Positions 28,374 to 38,200 of a stretch of DNA of 64,000 nucleotides are shown piece by piece. The stretch is taken from positions 1 through 64,000 of the forward strand of contig JAFGLV010000145.1 of NCBI GenBank assembly GCA_016927855.1. The letters are read 5' to 3'. The notes under the pieces are model-generated. The model did no database searches. It worked only from the letters and a program-made list of their open reading frames with translations, and was not told where the DNA came from. Source of the stretch: Sedimentisphaerales bacterium. GTDB lineage: Bacteria; Planctomycetota; Phycisphaerae; Sedimentisphaerales; Anaerobacaceae. A program made the translations under genes and the position numbers. Position 1 is the stretch's first letter, and each line of letters starts with the position of its first letter.

Positions 28374-29567
28374 TCAGGCGTTTCTTGCACCACGTCCATC
28401 GGCGCAGCCGACACAAACGTCCTGCATCGCCCGATCGAGAACGCCGGCAAGATGCACCCATTCGAATCGCGCGAGTCGCCGCCGGAGGTGCTGGCCCTCG
28501 TCGTACAGGCACGTGCCGCGACCGGCTCGCGCCGCCAGGTCCGTCAGGCGGTCGGCCAGGACCTGCGGTCCCCCATCGTAGAAGAAGGGTGCTGCATCGT
28601 CTTCTGCGCCGAAGATCTCGGGGTACGCCAAGCGCCTGGGCAGCAAAGGATAGGCGCCTGCCAGGGTGGCCTCCACGGCGCTGAGACCGAAGAATTCGTG
28701 GTTGGCGGTGGACACGAAGACGTCCGCGTCACGCAGAGCAGCTTCATATTCGGCCCGGTTCTCCCGGTAACCCCAGCGATCGATCCGGCCGGCGAATTCC
28801 CGGGGCGCCTCGGCAAACACCTCGGGGCTCTCGCGAAACTGCTCGCCAATCACACTGACGCGAAAAGCGACGCCCCGTCTGGCCAGGATGCGCAGCGCCT
28901 CGAAGAAGTCCTCGGGATTCTTGTCGTGCTCCCAGCGAGCGGCCCAGAGGAGGCGCAGCGCGCCCAAGCTTCTGCGGCCAGCGCCAGGCAGCGTCCGCAC
29001 GCCTGGAGGGCTGATGCGCGTCTTCTGTCGAATTCGCTCGCAGACGCTCATCGGTTGGTGGTCCGGCATGCGCTTCAAGAACGCGTCCAGAGCCTCGAGG
29101 AAAGAGTCACGGTGAAAGGACGAATTGAACCAGACGGCATCCGCTGCCAGGGCGCCGGTCATATTGGTCATCGCGAACTGGTAGTCCCGTTCATTCTCGA
29201 ACCGCACGGGGTACGTCAACTGGTTTTCGTGGAAGTAGATGACAGTGGGAAGATCGCGCACCAGCGGCGGGACCAGACCGCGAAACTCCGCCAGGTTGAG
29301 CATATCCGAGCACCAGAGCCGGTCCCAGCGCTGGCCTTGCGCGAGGAGGTCGCAGACCTGGTCGGCGAACGTCACGGCCGCGTGACGCATACGCCATTTC
29401 CATTTGTAGGCAGGCAGCCTCAAGATCGTCCACGCATGCCGGCTGCCGGCCGACCAGCCTTCCAGGAATGCTTGGTGACTACCGCCACAATAGGGCTCCA
29501 AGGCGAGGATCTGTAGGCCCCTCGGTTGCGATGGTTCTGCGGGATGAACGTCTCTGCTCTCGGTCAA
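28374..29567 (-). CDS. DUF3524-type glycosyltransferase (tRNA-queuosine mannosyltransferase-like)
   Basis: A 397-residue glycosyltransferase. The N-terminus carries the DUF3524 signature EPYCGGSHQAFLEGW, with YKWKWRMRHAA and FHENQLTYP; the C-terminus has the group-1 (GT4-like) nucleotide-sugar part (LLWAARWEHDKNPEDFFEAL, FVSTANHEFFGLSAVEA). The eukaryotic relatives (GTDC1/QTMAN) attach mannose to queuosine in tRNA-Asp; for bacterial members this activity is inferred. The start codon is TTG at 29567, overlapping the stop of the ferritin-like gene (TTGA), with GGGAG at 6-bp spacing. No queuosine-synthesis gene is in the window. Confidence 0.87.
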   Translation of the reverse strand: MTESRDVHPAEPSQPRGLQILALEPYCGGSHQAFLEGWSAGSRHAWTILRLPAYKWKWRMRHAAVTFADQVCDLLAQGQRWDRLWCSDMLNLAEFRGLVPPLVRDLPTVIYFHENQLTYPVRFENERDYQFAMTNMTGALAADAVWFNSSFHRDSFLEALDAFLKRMPDHQPMSVCERIRQKTRISPPGVRTLPGAGRRSLGALRLLWAARWEHDKNPEDFFEALRILARRGVAFRVSVIGEQFRESPEVFAEAPREFAGRIDRWGYRENRAEYEAALRDADVFVSTANHEFFGLSAVEATLAGAYPLLPRRLAYPEIFGAEDDAAPFFYDGGPQVLADRLTDLAARAGRGTCLYDEGQHLRRRLARFEWVHLAGVLDRAMQDVCVGCADGRGARNA

Positions 29568-30007
29568 GCTGTCTCCCAGTCGTATTCGATTTCCAGCCTC
29601 AATTTGTGCTGGGCCTCCTCCTGGGCCAGGCCGAGCAGCGTGCGCTGAACCTCGGGATCCTTGGCGATCGACGCCAGGTTGGTGTAGGTCCGGAAGGCGG
29701 CTTTCTCCTTGGTCATCGCGATGAGAAGCAAGTCCTTGTACGTCATCTCAGGGTGCGGCTCGATCTCGCCGGTGGTCTCGGCGACGCCCAAGCTGCCGAT
29801 CTCTCCCTGGATGAAGGTCGCTTCGCCTGCCTTGATCGCCTGCAGGCGAAGGCTGTGCTGAAGTTCATCGACCGCGAACCGTTCGATGACCTGGCGCAGA
29901 TCGGCTTTGGAGACCAGGCCCGCCAGGCGGACGTAGAAATCGTGGGCCTCGCCCTCCTTGGCGATGGCGAAATCCAGAACGTCGTCTACGGACCTGAACT
30001 TCGGCAT
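29564..30007 (-). CDS. Ferritin-like (rubrerythrin-type) diiron protein
   Basis: A 147-residue four-helix protein with the ExxH pattern of ferritin-like diiron sites twice: AIAKEGEAHDFYVRLAGL with FAVDELQHSLRL, and AMTKEKAAFRTYTNLA with LAQEEAQHKLRLE. There is no rubredoxin domain, so it is an erythrin-like protein rather than a full rubrerythrin. Such proteins reduce peroxides or handle iron. It overlaps the mannosyltransferase-like gene by 4 bp, which means translational coupling. Confidence 0.88.
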   Translation of the reverse strand: MPKFRSVDDVLDFAIAKEGEAHDFYVRLAGLVSKADLRQVIERFAVDELQHSLRLQAIKAGEATFIQGEIGSLGVAETTGEIEPHPEMTYKDLLLIAMTKEKAAFRTYTNLASIAKDPEVQRTLLGLAQEEAQHKLRLEIEYDWETA

Positions 30008-30065
30008 GGATGTAGTGTATCCGACCTCGCTCGCAAGGCAAGCGCTACGCGTTCGTCATGTGTCG

Positions 30066-30120
30066 CGTAGAGGCAACCCCCTTGTGGCTGCCCAGGCAGG
30101 CACCGGGCCCTGCCTCTACG
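30066..30120. repeat. Short palindromic repeat (CGTAGAGGCA ends)
   Basis: Perfect 10-bp terminal inverted repeats CGTAGAGGCA (30066-30075) and TGCCTCTACG (30111-30120) enclose a G- and C-rich centre (AACCCCCTTGTGGCTGCCC). From memory, elements of this style (GTAGGGGCAACCCC...) are dispersed in many anaerobe genomes. It lies between the exported protein and the ferritin-like gene on the minus strand and could double as a weak hairpin terminator. Confidence 0.65.
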
Positions 30121-30138
30121 AGCGTGACTGCAAACGTC

Positions 30139-32340
30139 CTAGTCGAAGGCGTACCAGGCTATGCCCTCGAAGGCCCACAGGTTCGCCGGGCTGTTGAGCA
30201 GCTTGTCCTTTTCGCTTTCGTCGATCGTGTAGAAATGGTGCCCGAAGCGACTGGACCAGAAGCGGTACACCGGCTTGGCGCCGACCGGCTCGCTGCCCGG
30301 GGCATAGGCGTAGAAAACCACGCCCTCGAACGTCCAGACGTCGGGGTACTTTTGCAGCAGCGCGTTCTTCTCTTCTTCGCTGATGGTGTAGAAATGCCCG
30401 GCCAGCTTCTCAGACCAGAACCGATAGACCGGTGCCAGCGCCAGATCTCCGGCGCACGAACCTTGGTTCGTCAGCAGTTCGAAGGCCACGTCCCAGGGTT
30501 GGCCGGCCATGATAGGCGTGCCGTTGAGCCAATTGCTGCCTATGCTCGGCGGCCAGGAGGGAGTGGTTCCCTCGATCACGACGGCGCCGCAGTGAGAAAC
30601 GGAGGGTCGGGTCGTCCATCCCCAGGGGTGCTGCGGTGTCAGGGATTGCACGTCGTAGACCGCGGCGATGCTAACCCAGTAGGTAGCGGCGGTGGAATCG
30701 GGATAGAACCATTCATCCTGGCTGAGCAGACACGTGAACTGAAAGCACGTCTCGTCGCTGCTGAGCCCTCGGGGATCCCGATCCTGGCCTGCCACGCTCC
30801 AGGCCCAATTGGTGCAATAGGTTTCCCAAGCCAGGGTGCCCGGCCGGCTGAGAGCGGCCGGATCGCTCGGCTGCGGGACATCGGTCCAGATCGCGATGTG
30901 GAACGCCAACGGCTGTTCGGAAACCATCACGGACTCGACCCAGCCGGCAAACGAGCCCCACCACTGGAAACCGGTGATGGGCCGGCCGTCCTCGCTGCGC
31001 CAGTCGTCGGCGACGATCCGGTGCTGATGCAGACTCGACGCGGCGTCCCAGCCGTCAAGGACATAAGGTGTGGAAGCGTCTACCGGTTGAGGCGGTTGAG
31101 TCCACTTCAACCCGCCTTTGCCCGAATTCGACTGAGGGCTGTAGGAGGGCGCCACGGTGAGCGCGTAGTCCTCGACCTCTCCGTCCGAGGCGAAACCCTG
31201 AGGGCCAAGCAGACCCCGGCTGTTGAAGCGGAACCGGGCGAAGGTCTGCCCGGCTGAGGCATTCGCGGGAACGTCGAAAACCAGACCGTTCAGCCCCAGT
31301 GCCAGAGGCATGTCGGCGAATATCTGTTCGGTGTCGTCATCGAATCGACCGTTCCGGTTGAAGTCGATCCAGGCGTTGAGGTAGCCGCTGGTCGAGGCAG
31401 TCACCTCGATGCTGGTGGACTGGCCGGGCGCAACCGGCGACGTGAAGATGACCCCATCCTCGTCGTTCTCGCCCCGGACGTTGTCGCCGGTCGCGGTGGA
31501 GTTCGGCTGAGCGTCCGCTTCCGAGTCGATTCGGCTGCCCAGGCGGATCCCGGCCGTGACCGCATGCCGAGCGCCGTCGCTGGCCAGACGCGTCTTGTAG
31601 GTGTCCGGCGCATCCCCATAGTCCATCGCACCACCCGACTGGCCACAGGCGGCACACGAAGTGCCGGCTCCCAGCCACACGTAAGGCCAATGGCAGTCTT
31701 CTTCGGTCGACAGGAAACAGTCGCCTGTAGATTCCAGGCAACAGGCGCCCTCGGCGCCCAGGCACTCATGCTTGGCGCCGCGATAGACATACACGTTGCT
31801 GCCCCGGAAGTCGATCGCTACCCACTCCGGGTTGTAGTCCTCGATGATCTTCTCCTTGATTGGCTCGGTGCTGCCTGGCACGAAGGCATCCTGGAGGCTG
31901 AACATGTGCACGCCGTCCATGAACATGGACTCGGCGCCGGCCGTCGGCGCATCGCCGGGCAGCGGCGGATGGTCGAGTCCGAGGGCGGACCATTCGGGTG
32001 TTGTCCAGGTCATGGAGATCTCGACGCTGGTCAGCATGTTCGGGTCTATCGCCTTGATATACGTGTCGTAGCGCAGATAGCCCTGCCGGTCGGGATCGTA
32101 GGGCTGGTTGTAGTACCATTGGCGATACCAGCCGGTATCGGGGTAGTAGTACCAGGTGCCGCCGCCGTAGCCGTCACCGTCGCCACCGATGAGGGCGCCG
32201 CTGTCGTCCAGGATGATGCGGTACCAGTATCCTGGGAAGTGACTGGGGACCTCGTGTTGGGCGGTGGCGACCGAACCGGCCCACGTCAGGGCGATCAGGA
32301 GAGGGCAAATGAGTGACAGAGCGGGTTTGAAGCGGTTCAT
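30139..32340 (-). CDS. Large secreted protein with GEVEDY and DUF5648 repeats
   Basis: A 733-residue exported protein. Signal peptide (LICPLLIALTWAGSVATAQ); a tyrosine-rich N-terminal domain (GGGTWYYYPDTGWYRQWYYN); a cysteine-rich segment (GACCLESTGDC, CAACGQSGG); a GEVEDY domain (about 255-400: DYGDAPDTYKT ... WIDFNRNGRFDD ... GEVEDYALTV); a beta domain starting ADDWRSEDGRPITGFQWWGS; and two DUF5648 repeats at the C-terminus (PVYRFWSEKLAGHFYTISEE and PVYRFWSSRFGHHFYTIDES). ATG 32340 has AGGAG at 8-bp spacing; longer readings run antisense into the epimerase gene. Probably a cell-surface or secreted binding protein; its ligand is unknown. Confidence 0.85.
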   Translation of the reverse strand: MNRFKPALSLICPLLIALTWAGSVATAQHEVPSHFPGYWYRIILDDSGALIGGDGDGYGGGTWYYYPDTGWYRQWYYNQPYDPDRQGYLRYDTYIKAIDPNMLTSVEISMTWTTPEWSALGLDHPPLPGDAPTAGAESMFMDGVHMFSLQDAFVPGSTEPIKEKIIEDYNPEWVAIDFRGSNVYVYRGAKHECLGAEGACCLESTGDCFLSTEEDCHWPYVWLGAGTSCAACGQSGGAMDYGDAPDTYKTRLASDGARHAVTAGIRLGSRIDSEADAQPNSTATGDNVRGENDEDGVIFTSPVAPGQSTSIEVTASTSGYLNAWIDFNRNGRFDDDTEQIFADMPLALGLNGLVFDVPANASAGQTFARFRFNSRGLLGPQGFASDGEVEDYALTVAPSYSPQSNSGKGGLKWTQPPQPVDASTPYVLDGWDAASSLHQHRIVADDWRSEDGRPITGFQWWGSFAGWVESVMVSEQPLAFHIAIWTDVPQPSDPAALSRPGTLAWETYCTNWAWSVAGQDRDPRGLSSDETCFQFTCLLSQDEWFYPDSTAATYWVSIAAVYDVQSLTPQHPWGWTTRPSVSHCGAVVIEGTTPSWPPSIGSNWLNGTPIMAGQPWDVAFELLTNQGSCAGDLALAPVYRFWSEKLAGHFYTISEEEKNALLQKYPDVWTFEGVVFYAYAPGSEPVGAKPVYRFWSSRFGHHFYTIDESEKDKLLNSPANLWAFEGIAWYAFD

Positions 32341-32568
32341 GGTTCGACTCCTATGCCAAGGTTGTTGCGGGCGCAAAAAGACCCGATGCATTTCCTTTCT
32401 CCGGTCAATCGGCAATCCAGAGGGGGCCCTTGAGCGGATGTCCGGTTGCCTCCGGCGGCTGGCCGATGGAGAAATCGCGCCGGAGCATTGTGCCCGGTGG
32501 CAGTAGCCTCTACAGTAGTGGCGGATAACGGTTTGTCGCACGGTTGGACACGAGGAGATCTGGTGCCG

Positions 32569-33588
32569 ATGAGGGTTCTGATCACAGGCGCATGCGGTTA
32601 TATCGGTCGTAGACTGGTCGCGGCGTTGCGCGAGGCCGATTGGGTCGAGCGTGTAGCTGGCCTGGACGTCCGTGAGCCTCCCGAGCCGGTGGCCGGGCTC
32701 GTGTTCGTCAAAAGGGACGTTCGCGAACCTCTGGACGACATCCTGAGCCGCGAGGCGATCACGACGGTAGTGCATCTGGCCTATGTCGTAGCGCCGGTTC
32801 GCGACACCGTGCTGACGCAAGCCGTCAACGAGCAGGGCACGCGCAATGTCCTGGAGGCCTGCCGGCGCTACGGTGTGCGTCATTTCCTCTACACCAGCTC
32901 GGTCGGTGCGTACGGCCTGCACGCCGACAACGACGTTCCTCTGACCGAGTCCAGTCCGCTGCGGGGCAACGATGATTTCGCTTATACTCGGACCAAGAGG
33001 CGGATCGAGCGCATGATCGAGCGCTTCGCCGGCGCGCATCAGGACGTGGCGGTGACCGTCTTACGCCCGAGCTTCATCGTGGGACCGGGATTCGCCGATC
33101 CGCTGGCAGCCCATTTGCGGAAAAGGGTCGTCATTCTTCCCAGGCGGACCCAGCCGCTCCAGTTCGTTCACGAGGCCGACCTCACCAACATCCTGACACG
33201 CTTCATCCGGACTCGGCAACGCGGCACGTACAATGTCGGCGCCGCCGGCACAATGACGCTGGCCGCGATGATCGAGCGGCTCGGCAACTTCCGCCTGGGG
33301 TTCTCCTGGCCGACGGTCTGCTTCTTCAACGAGCTGGCCTGGCGCCTGGGCCTGCGTTTCGTCACCGAAGTCCCCAGCGCGGCGTTGCGTTTCCTGGTGC
33401 ATCCTTGCGTCATGAGCAGCGAGAAGCTGTTGCGCGAGACGGGATATCGTTTTCTGTACGATACCGCCGGGGCGTTCGAGGACTTCGCGCGGGCTGCCAC
33501 CTCCCGGGCGCCTTCGTGCCGATTCCAACGGACCGCTCAGAACATCTCACGCAGGAGTCTGAACACCTCAGGACAGCCTTCGGATTGA
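32569..33588 (+). CDS. NAD-dependent epimerase/dehydratase
   Basis: A 339-residue extended short-chain dehydrogenase of the sugar-epimerase type. The dinucleotide-binding loop VLITGACGYIGRR is at the N-terminus, the catalytic Ser region is LYTSSVGAYG, and Y-x3-K is YTRTKRR. It acts on an NDP-sugar or related substrate in the cytoplasm. ATG 32569 begins MRVLITGACGYIG; a GTG two codons upstream (32563) has a better-spaced AGGAG and may be the true start. The 3' end overlaps the convergent radical SAM gene by 52 bp. Substrate not identifiable. Confidence 0.9.
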   Translation: MRVLITGACGYIGRRLVAALREADWVERVAGLDVREPPEPVAGLVFVKRDVREPLDDILSREAITTVVHLAYVVAPVRDTVLTQAVNEQGTRNVLEACRRYGVRHFLYTSSVGAYGLHADNDVPLTESSPLRGNDDFAYTRTKRRIERMIERFAGAHQDVAVTVLRPSFIVGPGFADPLAAHLRKRVVILPRRTQPLQFVHEADLTNILTRFIRTRQRGTYNVGAAGTMTLAAMIERLGNFRLGFSWPTVCFFNELAWRLGLRFVTEVPSAALRFLVHPCVMSSEKLLRETGYRFLYDTAGAFEDFARAATSRAPSCRFQRTAQNISRRSLNTSGQPSD

Positions 33589-34823
33589 ACGCAATCGCAG
33601 AAGCCGGCAGACTCGGTTGGCGGGATCGGAAGCGCCTTTCCCACGAGATACGGCGCGAGCCTCCTGGCCACGCAACGCAGCTTGGGCGGCCCCATGCTCT
33701 GTCTCATGCGCCGGTAGATGTCTGCCAGGTTCTCGGTGAGGACGTTCCCAAAGGACAGCGGGACGAAGTCGCAGGGGGTCAGGTCTCCCTGAGCGGTGAC
33801 GTAGCTGTGCAACAGGCCGGCCGTGCAGCCGAATTTCTCGGGACCTTCCGTGTAGGGAAAGGAACTGACCCTGGGGAAGCCGAACAGCTTGCGATTGGCC
33901 TGCGATTGGATATCCACCAGTTTGAGGCGGTCCTCCTCCGTGAGGAAGACGCCTTCGCAGTCGAGGTCGTCGAGCAGGCGGCCGGCGGCAGCCGGCTGAT
34001 GGACGCGGACTTCGTGCGCGCCGTGCGCATGAACCAGCCGGAACAGCTCGAAGAGATTGTCCTTGGACAATTCCCTCTGGGGGATCACGGACTGAACGAC
34101 GGTATAGAGCCCCGCCTTTCTGGCGAAACTGATCGCATCCAGGGCGCGCCGAAAGGCCTCGGGATGCGAGCGGGTCTCATTGTGTTTCTGCTGGGAGCTG
34201 GAATCCAGGCTGACCGACAGCGCAAACAACCCAGTGTCCTTGAGCGCGCGGGCCCGCTCCGAAGAGAGTTCGAAACCGTTGGTGAACAGGATCGTCACCG
34301 ACCGGTCGTCCGCCGCCGCGATGAGCTTCTCCAAATCCTGCCTGAGCAGGGGCTCGCCTCCGGTAAAGCCGAGGTAGGCCGTTCCCAGGTCCTGCAGGGC
34401 GCCGATGATGGCGGTCCAATCGGAGGTGTTGAGTTCTCCACTGAGTGCGGCGAACTTGGCGCTGCAATGGGCGCAGCTCAGATTGCAGCGTTGAGTTACC
34501 TGGAGGTAGGTGGACAAGGGAGCCAGACGCCAGCCTTGGGCGAGATCGTGCAAGAGGCCTTTGCCGCCCTCCGACGTCTCGGTGGCCTTGAGAAAGGTCG
34601 AGAAAGCGCGGGAGGGCAGAGGTGGAATGAAGGAGCTCAGGACGTACCGCCCGTCGAACCGGATGATGCGTTCACCTCGCGCCATCGCCAGGAGGCCCTT
34701 GGCGTACTTGAGCATGGGGACGCGCTGCCGCCGGCTGAGGTCCTGGTGCAGCCCCAGGACGAACCGCATCAGGCGGGGATCCACCGCCATGCGTAAGACG
34801 GTCGGCAGGTTGCTCAGGAACAC
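33537..34823 (-). CDS. Radical SAM protein of unknown function
   Basis: A 428-residue radical SAM enzyme. The [4Fe-4S] motif is C-N-L-S-C-A-H-C (YLQVTQRCNLSCAHCSAKF), followed by TGGEPLLRQDLEKLI and ILFTNGFEL. The C-terminus has further cysteines (FGCTAGLLHSYVTAQGDLTP, then CDFVP, and FCDCVQSEGCPEVF), a SPASM-like auxiliary-cluster arrangement. The N-terminal 100 residues are a helical extension. Such enzymes modify peptides or cofactors; no precursor peptide is visible nearby. The start codon is GTG 34823. It overlaps the epimerase gene tail to tail. Confidence 0.88.
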   Translation of the reverse strand: MFLSNLPTVLRMAVDPRLMRFVLGLHQDLSRRQRVPMLKYAKGLLAMARGERIIRFDGRYVLSSFIPPLPSRAFSTFLKATETSEGGKGLLHDLAQGWRLAPLSTYLQVTQRCNLSCAHCSAKFAALSGELNTSDWTAIIGALQDLGTAYLGFTGGEPLLRQDLEKLIAAADDRSVTILFTNGFELSSERARALKDTGLFALSVSLDSSSQQKHNETRSHPEAFRRALDAISFARKAGLYTVVQSVIPQRELSKDNLFELFRLVHAHGAHEVRVHQPAAAGRLLDDLDCEGVFLTEEDRLKLVDIQSQANRKLFGFPRVSSFPYTEGPEKFGCTAGLLHSYVTAQGDLTPCDFVPLSFGNVLTENLADIYRRMRQSMGPPKLRCVARRLAPYLVGKALPIPPTESAGFCDCVQSEGCPEVFRLLREMF

Positions 34824-35270
34824 GCGATCGGCCCTCTGGAGATACTCTTTGGCACCTTGGACGGCGCTGGCACGCCCGACCCCATCCCGGCGCGCCGCTG
34901 CAATCTACCTGAAATATCGCTGTCCTTCAACCGGCAGAATCGGACCAAAACCGCGAAGTCATCATTTTTCCCGGGGCCCAAATCGCTGTTGCAGGCAAAA
35001 CTTGTATTTGGTATAACCAAGATGGTCGAAAAACACCTATGGCGGGTCTGCCGATTCTGCATGGCCCCGAAGCCGGGAGCCATCGCAGCAGGAGCGGAGG
35101 ATCCGCATAGGCGTACAGAGGAGGTCTTGGCGGTGCATACCTGTCGAAGCACGCTGCGAAGCGAGGGGGGACGGAGCGAGGTCTTCTCTGTTCGGGGCCG
35201 ACCTGTCCCGGTGTGTGGCCGGGACGAATCTCCTGCCGGTTTCTCAGCCAAAGACTAAGGAGGACACAAG
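34824..35270. other. Intergenic region with promoter and long structured leader (447 bp)
   Basis: The region holds the start of the radical SAM gene at its left, an inverted repeat (GCAGAATCGG near 34934 with CCGATTCTGC near 35049), the promoter at 34989-35017, and then about 245 bp of leader before the secreted protein gene. The leader contains short hairpins such as GCGGA-GGA-TCCGC and GTCCCGG (35205-35211) with CCGGGAC (35219-35225). No coding sequence and no known riboswitch consensus could be recognised. Confidence 0.55.
34989..35017 (+). promoter_or_regulatory. Promoter of secreted protein gene A
   Basis: TTGCAG at 34989-34994, a 17-bp spacer and TATAAC at 35012-35017. The same -35 box, spacer length, and GGTATAA context recur upstream of the paralogous gene at 38922-38950. 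Confidence 0.65.
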
Positions 35271-38200
35271 ATGAACAAACTACTGGTGGTACTCGGGGTC
35301 GCATTGGCGTTCAGCCCTGTGGCTATGGCGTCGGACATAGCGTTCTACGTCGGGATGCCTAACACTGAAGGCTGGTATGACGTCGCATCGATGAACGCGG
35401 ACGTCGCGACGATCATTGCCCAGACGGGATATCTGTTCAAGGACATCCAGCAGTTCGATGACAACGAGCTCAATGATCTTGGCGCGTGGGTCGACGAGAA
35501 TACCGATGACGGAGAACTGGACATCATTTGGCTGAACGGAGCCACGCCGAGCGTCCTCTACGGAATCGGAAACACGCAGCCGAATGACTCCCGTGCGGAA
35601 CTGTGGCTTGACGGCGGCAACATGATTATCAACGTCGGAGACTGGTTCGCGTACGTTTCGTTCGAGGGTGGGACGCGACAAGCGAACAACACGGGAACCG
35701 GCGCCGCGAACATCCTCGACCTCTCTTCCGGCATCATCGCAGGCAGCGCCCAAGGGCAGATGCAAGTGACAGCGACAGGCCGGGAGTATCTACCCAGTCT
35801 TAACGCCGTCACATCCGAGAGACCCGTTCAGCTCAGTGCGGTGGTAGCCCCTTGGGAGGTAGCAGCGATATTCGCACAAAACTCGGCCGGCACATACGCT
35901 GATCCTGTCGTGATTCACAACACCGAGACGGGCGGTTACCTCGCGATCGTCAACCAAGGTGGTGGTAGCGGTGCCAACTGGATAGACGACAGAGGTTTGA
36001 CTTGTGCTGAACTGATCGCGAACTGGGTTAACGAGGTGATCGGTTTGGGCGGCAAAGAGCTCGCTACGGTGCTCAGCCCCGAGAACGAAGCGGTCGAGGT
36101 GCCGCGCGAGTCGGTTCTGAGCTGGGCGCCGGGCGAATACGCCGCGACGCACGATGTCTACCTGGGCATGTCCTTCGCTGACGTCAACGCCGCCAGCCGT
36201 GCCAATCCGTTGGGCGTACTGATTAGCCAGGGTCAGGTCGAGACTTCGTACGATCCGGCGGGCGCGCTCGCGCTCGGTCAGACCTACTACTGGCGCGTCG
36301 ATGAGGTCAATGCCCCGCCGACCAGCACGATCTACAAAGGCAAAGTGTGGAGCTTCACGGTCGAGCCGGTGGCCTATCAGGTCGAGAACATCACCGCCAG
36401 CGCCCCAATTCCCCCCTATGCGGAGGATCAAGGACCGGAAAAGACCGTCGATGGCTCCGGCCTGGACGACCTGGGCCAGCATTCCGTGACCGATACCGAC
36501 ATGTGGCAGGGCGACGCCGCCGGCTACGACGGCCCGGTCTGGATCCAATATGATTTCGACACCGTCTACAAGCTCCACGAGATGAAGGTCTGGAACTACA
36601 ACCACTCCTTCGAGCCGCTGCTGGGCTTCGGCGCCAAGAACGTGACGATTGAGTACACCACGGACGGCAGCGCGTGGGAAACGCTGGGCGATTACGAATG
36701 GGCGCGGGCCACCGGCAAGGTGACCTACACCGGCGGGATCGTCGTGGATTTTGGCGGGGTTGCCGCCCAGGCGGTGCGGATCAACATCAACGAGAAGTTC
36801 GGTACGATGCCGCGGTACGGCCTCAGTGAGGTGCAGTTCTTCTACATCCCGATTTATGCACGGGAGATCGAGCCGGCCGATGGGCAGAGCGGCGTAGGTC
36901 TGGACGTGACGCTGTCGTGGCGTGCGGGCCGGGAGGCGGTCACGCACGAGGTGTACTTTAGCGACGACCGCGAGGCGGTCGAGAGCAGTGTGGCGCTGGC
37001 CGACGTCCTGACGCAGACGAGCTACAATCCCAGCGGTCTGGAATTCGGCAAGCAGTACTATTGGCGGATCACCGAGGTCAACGAAGCGGGGACGCCCAGT
37101 GCCTGGCCCGGCGCCGTCATGAGCCTGACCACGCGTGAATACGACGCTATCGATGACTTCGAGAGCTATACCGACGACGAGGGCAATGAGATCTTCAGCA
37201 CGTGGATCGACGGTTACGGCGTCGATAACAACGGTTCTCAGGTCGGCAACGACGATCCGCCTTACGCCGAGCAGAGCATCGTTCACGGCGGGGAGCAGTC
37301 GATGCCGCTGCGGTACGACAATACCGGTACCGTCAGGGTTTCCGTAGCCGAAAATACCTTCCCGTCGCCGCAGAATTGGGCGGCGGGTGGTGCCGACACA
37401 CTGCTGGTGCACTACCGAGGCAATCCGATCGGCTTGTTCCCGATCTCCAACAGTGAGGTCATCATGAGCGGCATCGGTGCCGATATCTGGGACGTCGCGG
37501 ACGAATTTCGCTTCGCCTATACTCCGCTCAACGGCAACGGCTCGATCGTCGCCAAGGTCGAGAGCATCGACCGCACGGACGACTGGGCCAAGGTCGGTGT
37601 CATGATTCGCGAGACGTTGGCGCCCAGCGCGGTCAATGCCTTCGTGGCCGTGACGCCGAGCGAAGGGGTGGTCCTGCAATACCGGTCCACCATTAGCGGT
37701 ACGAGTTCCAATGTCCAGCAGACAAACCTGGCGCCGCCTTATTGGGTGAAGCTGACGCGTTCGGGCAACCAGTTCACTGCCCAGCGCAGCGCCGACGGCG
37801 TGAACTGGGTGAGCATCACCGACGACCCAGCCGCCTCGACAGTGACCATCCCGATGGCGACGAGCGCCTACATCGGCCTGGCAGTGTGCAGCCATGACAC
37901 CGCGGACGTCGCCCAGGCGCGATTCTCCAACGTGGCAATCACCGGCGCCGTATTGGATCACTGGCAGGATGCGTCGATCGGCCTCGATCAGCCGGTGGGG
38001 AATGTGCCTGACGCGTTCTCGCTGACGGTAACCGACAGCGCCGGTCACGCCACGACGCTCGTCAATCCGGATCCGTACGCGGTGGGAGCGACGAGTTGGT
38101 CGATCTGGCGTATTCCGCTGAGCCTGCTGACGTCGGCGGGGATCAATACCGCCAGCGTCGCGAAGATGGCCTTTACCATTGGCGATGCCGGCCAAGCTCC

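Noticed and set aside
35024-35270. Cyclic di-GMP (GEMM-I) or cobalamin riboswitch in the leader of secreted gene A
   Set aside because: Some GGGACG-like and GCC-rich pieces are present, but neither consensus core can be aligned.
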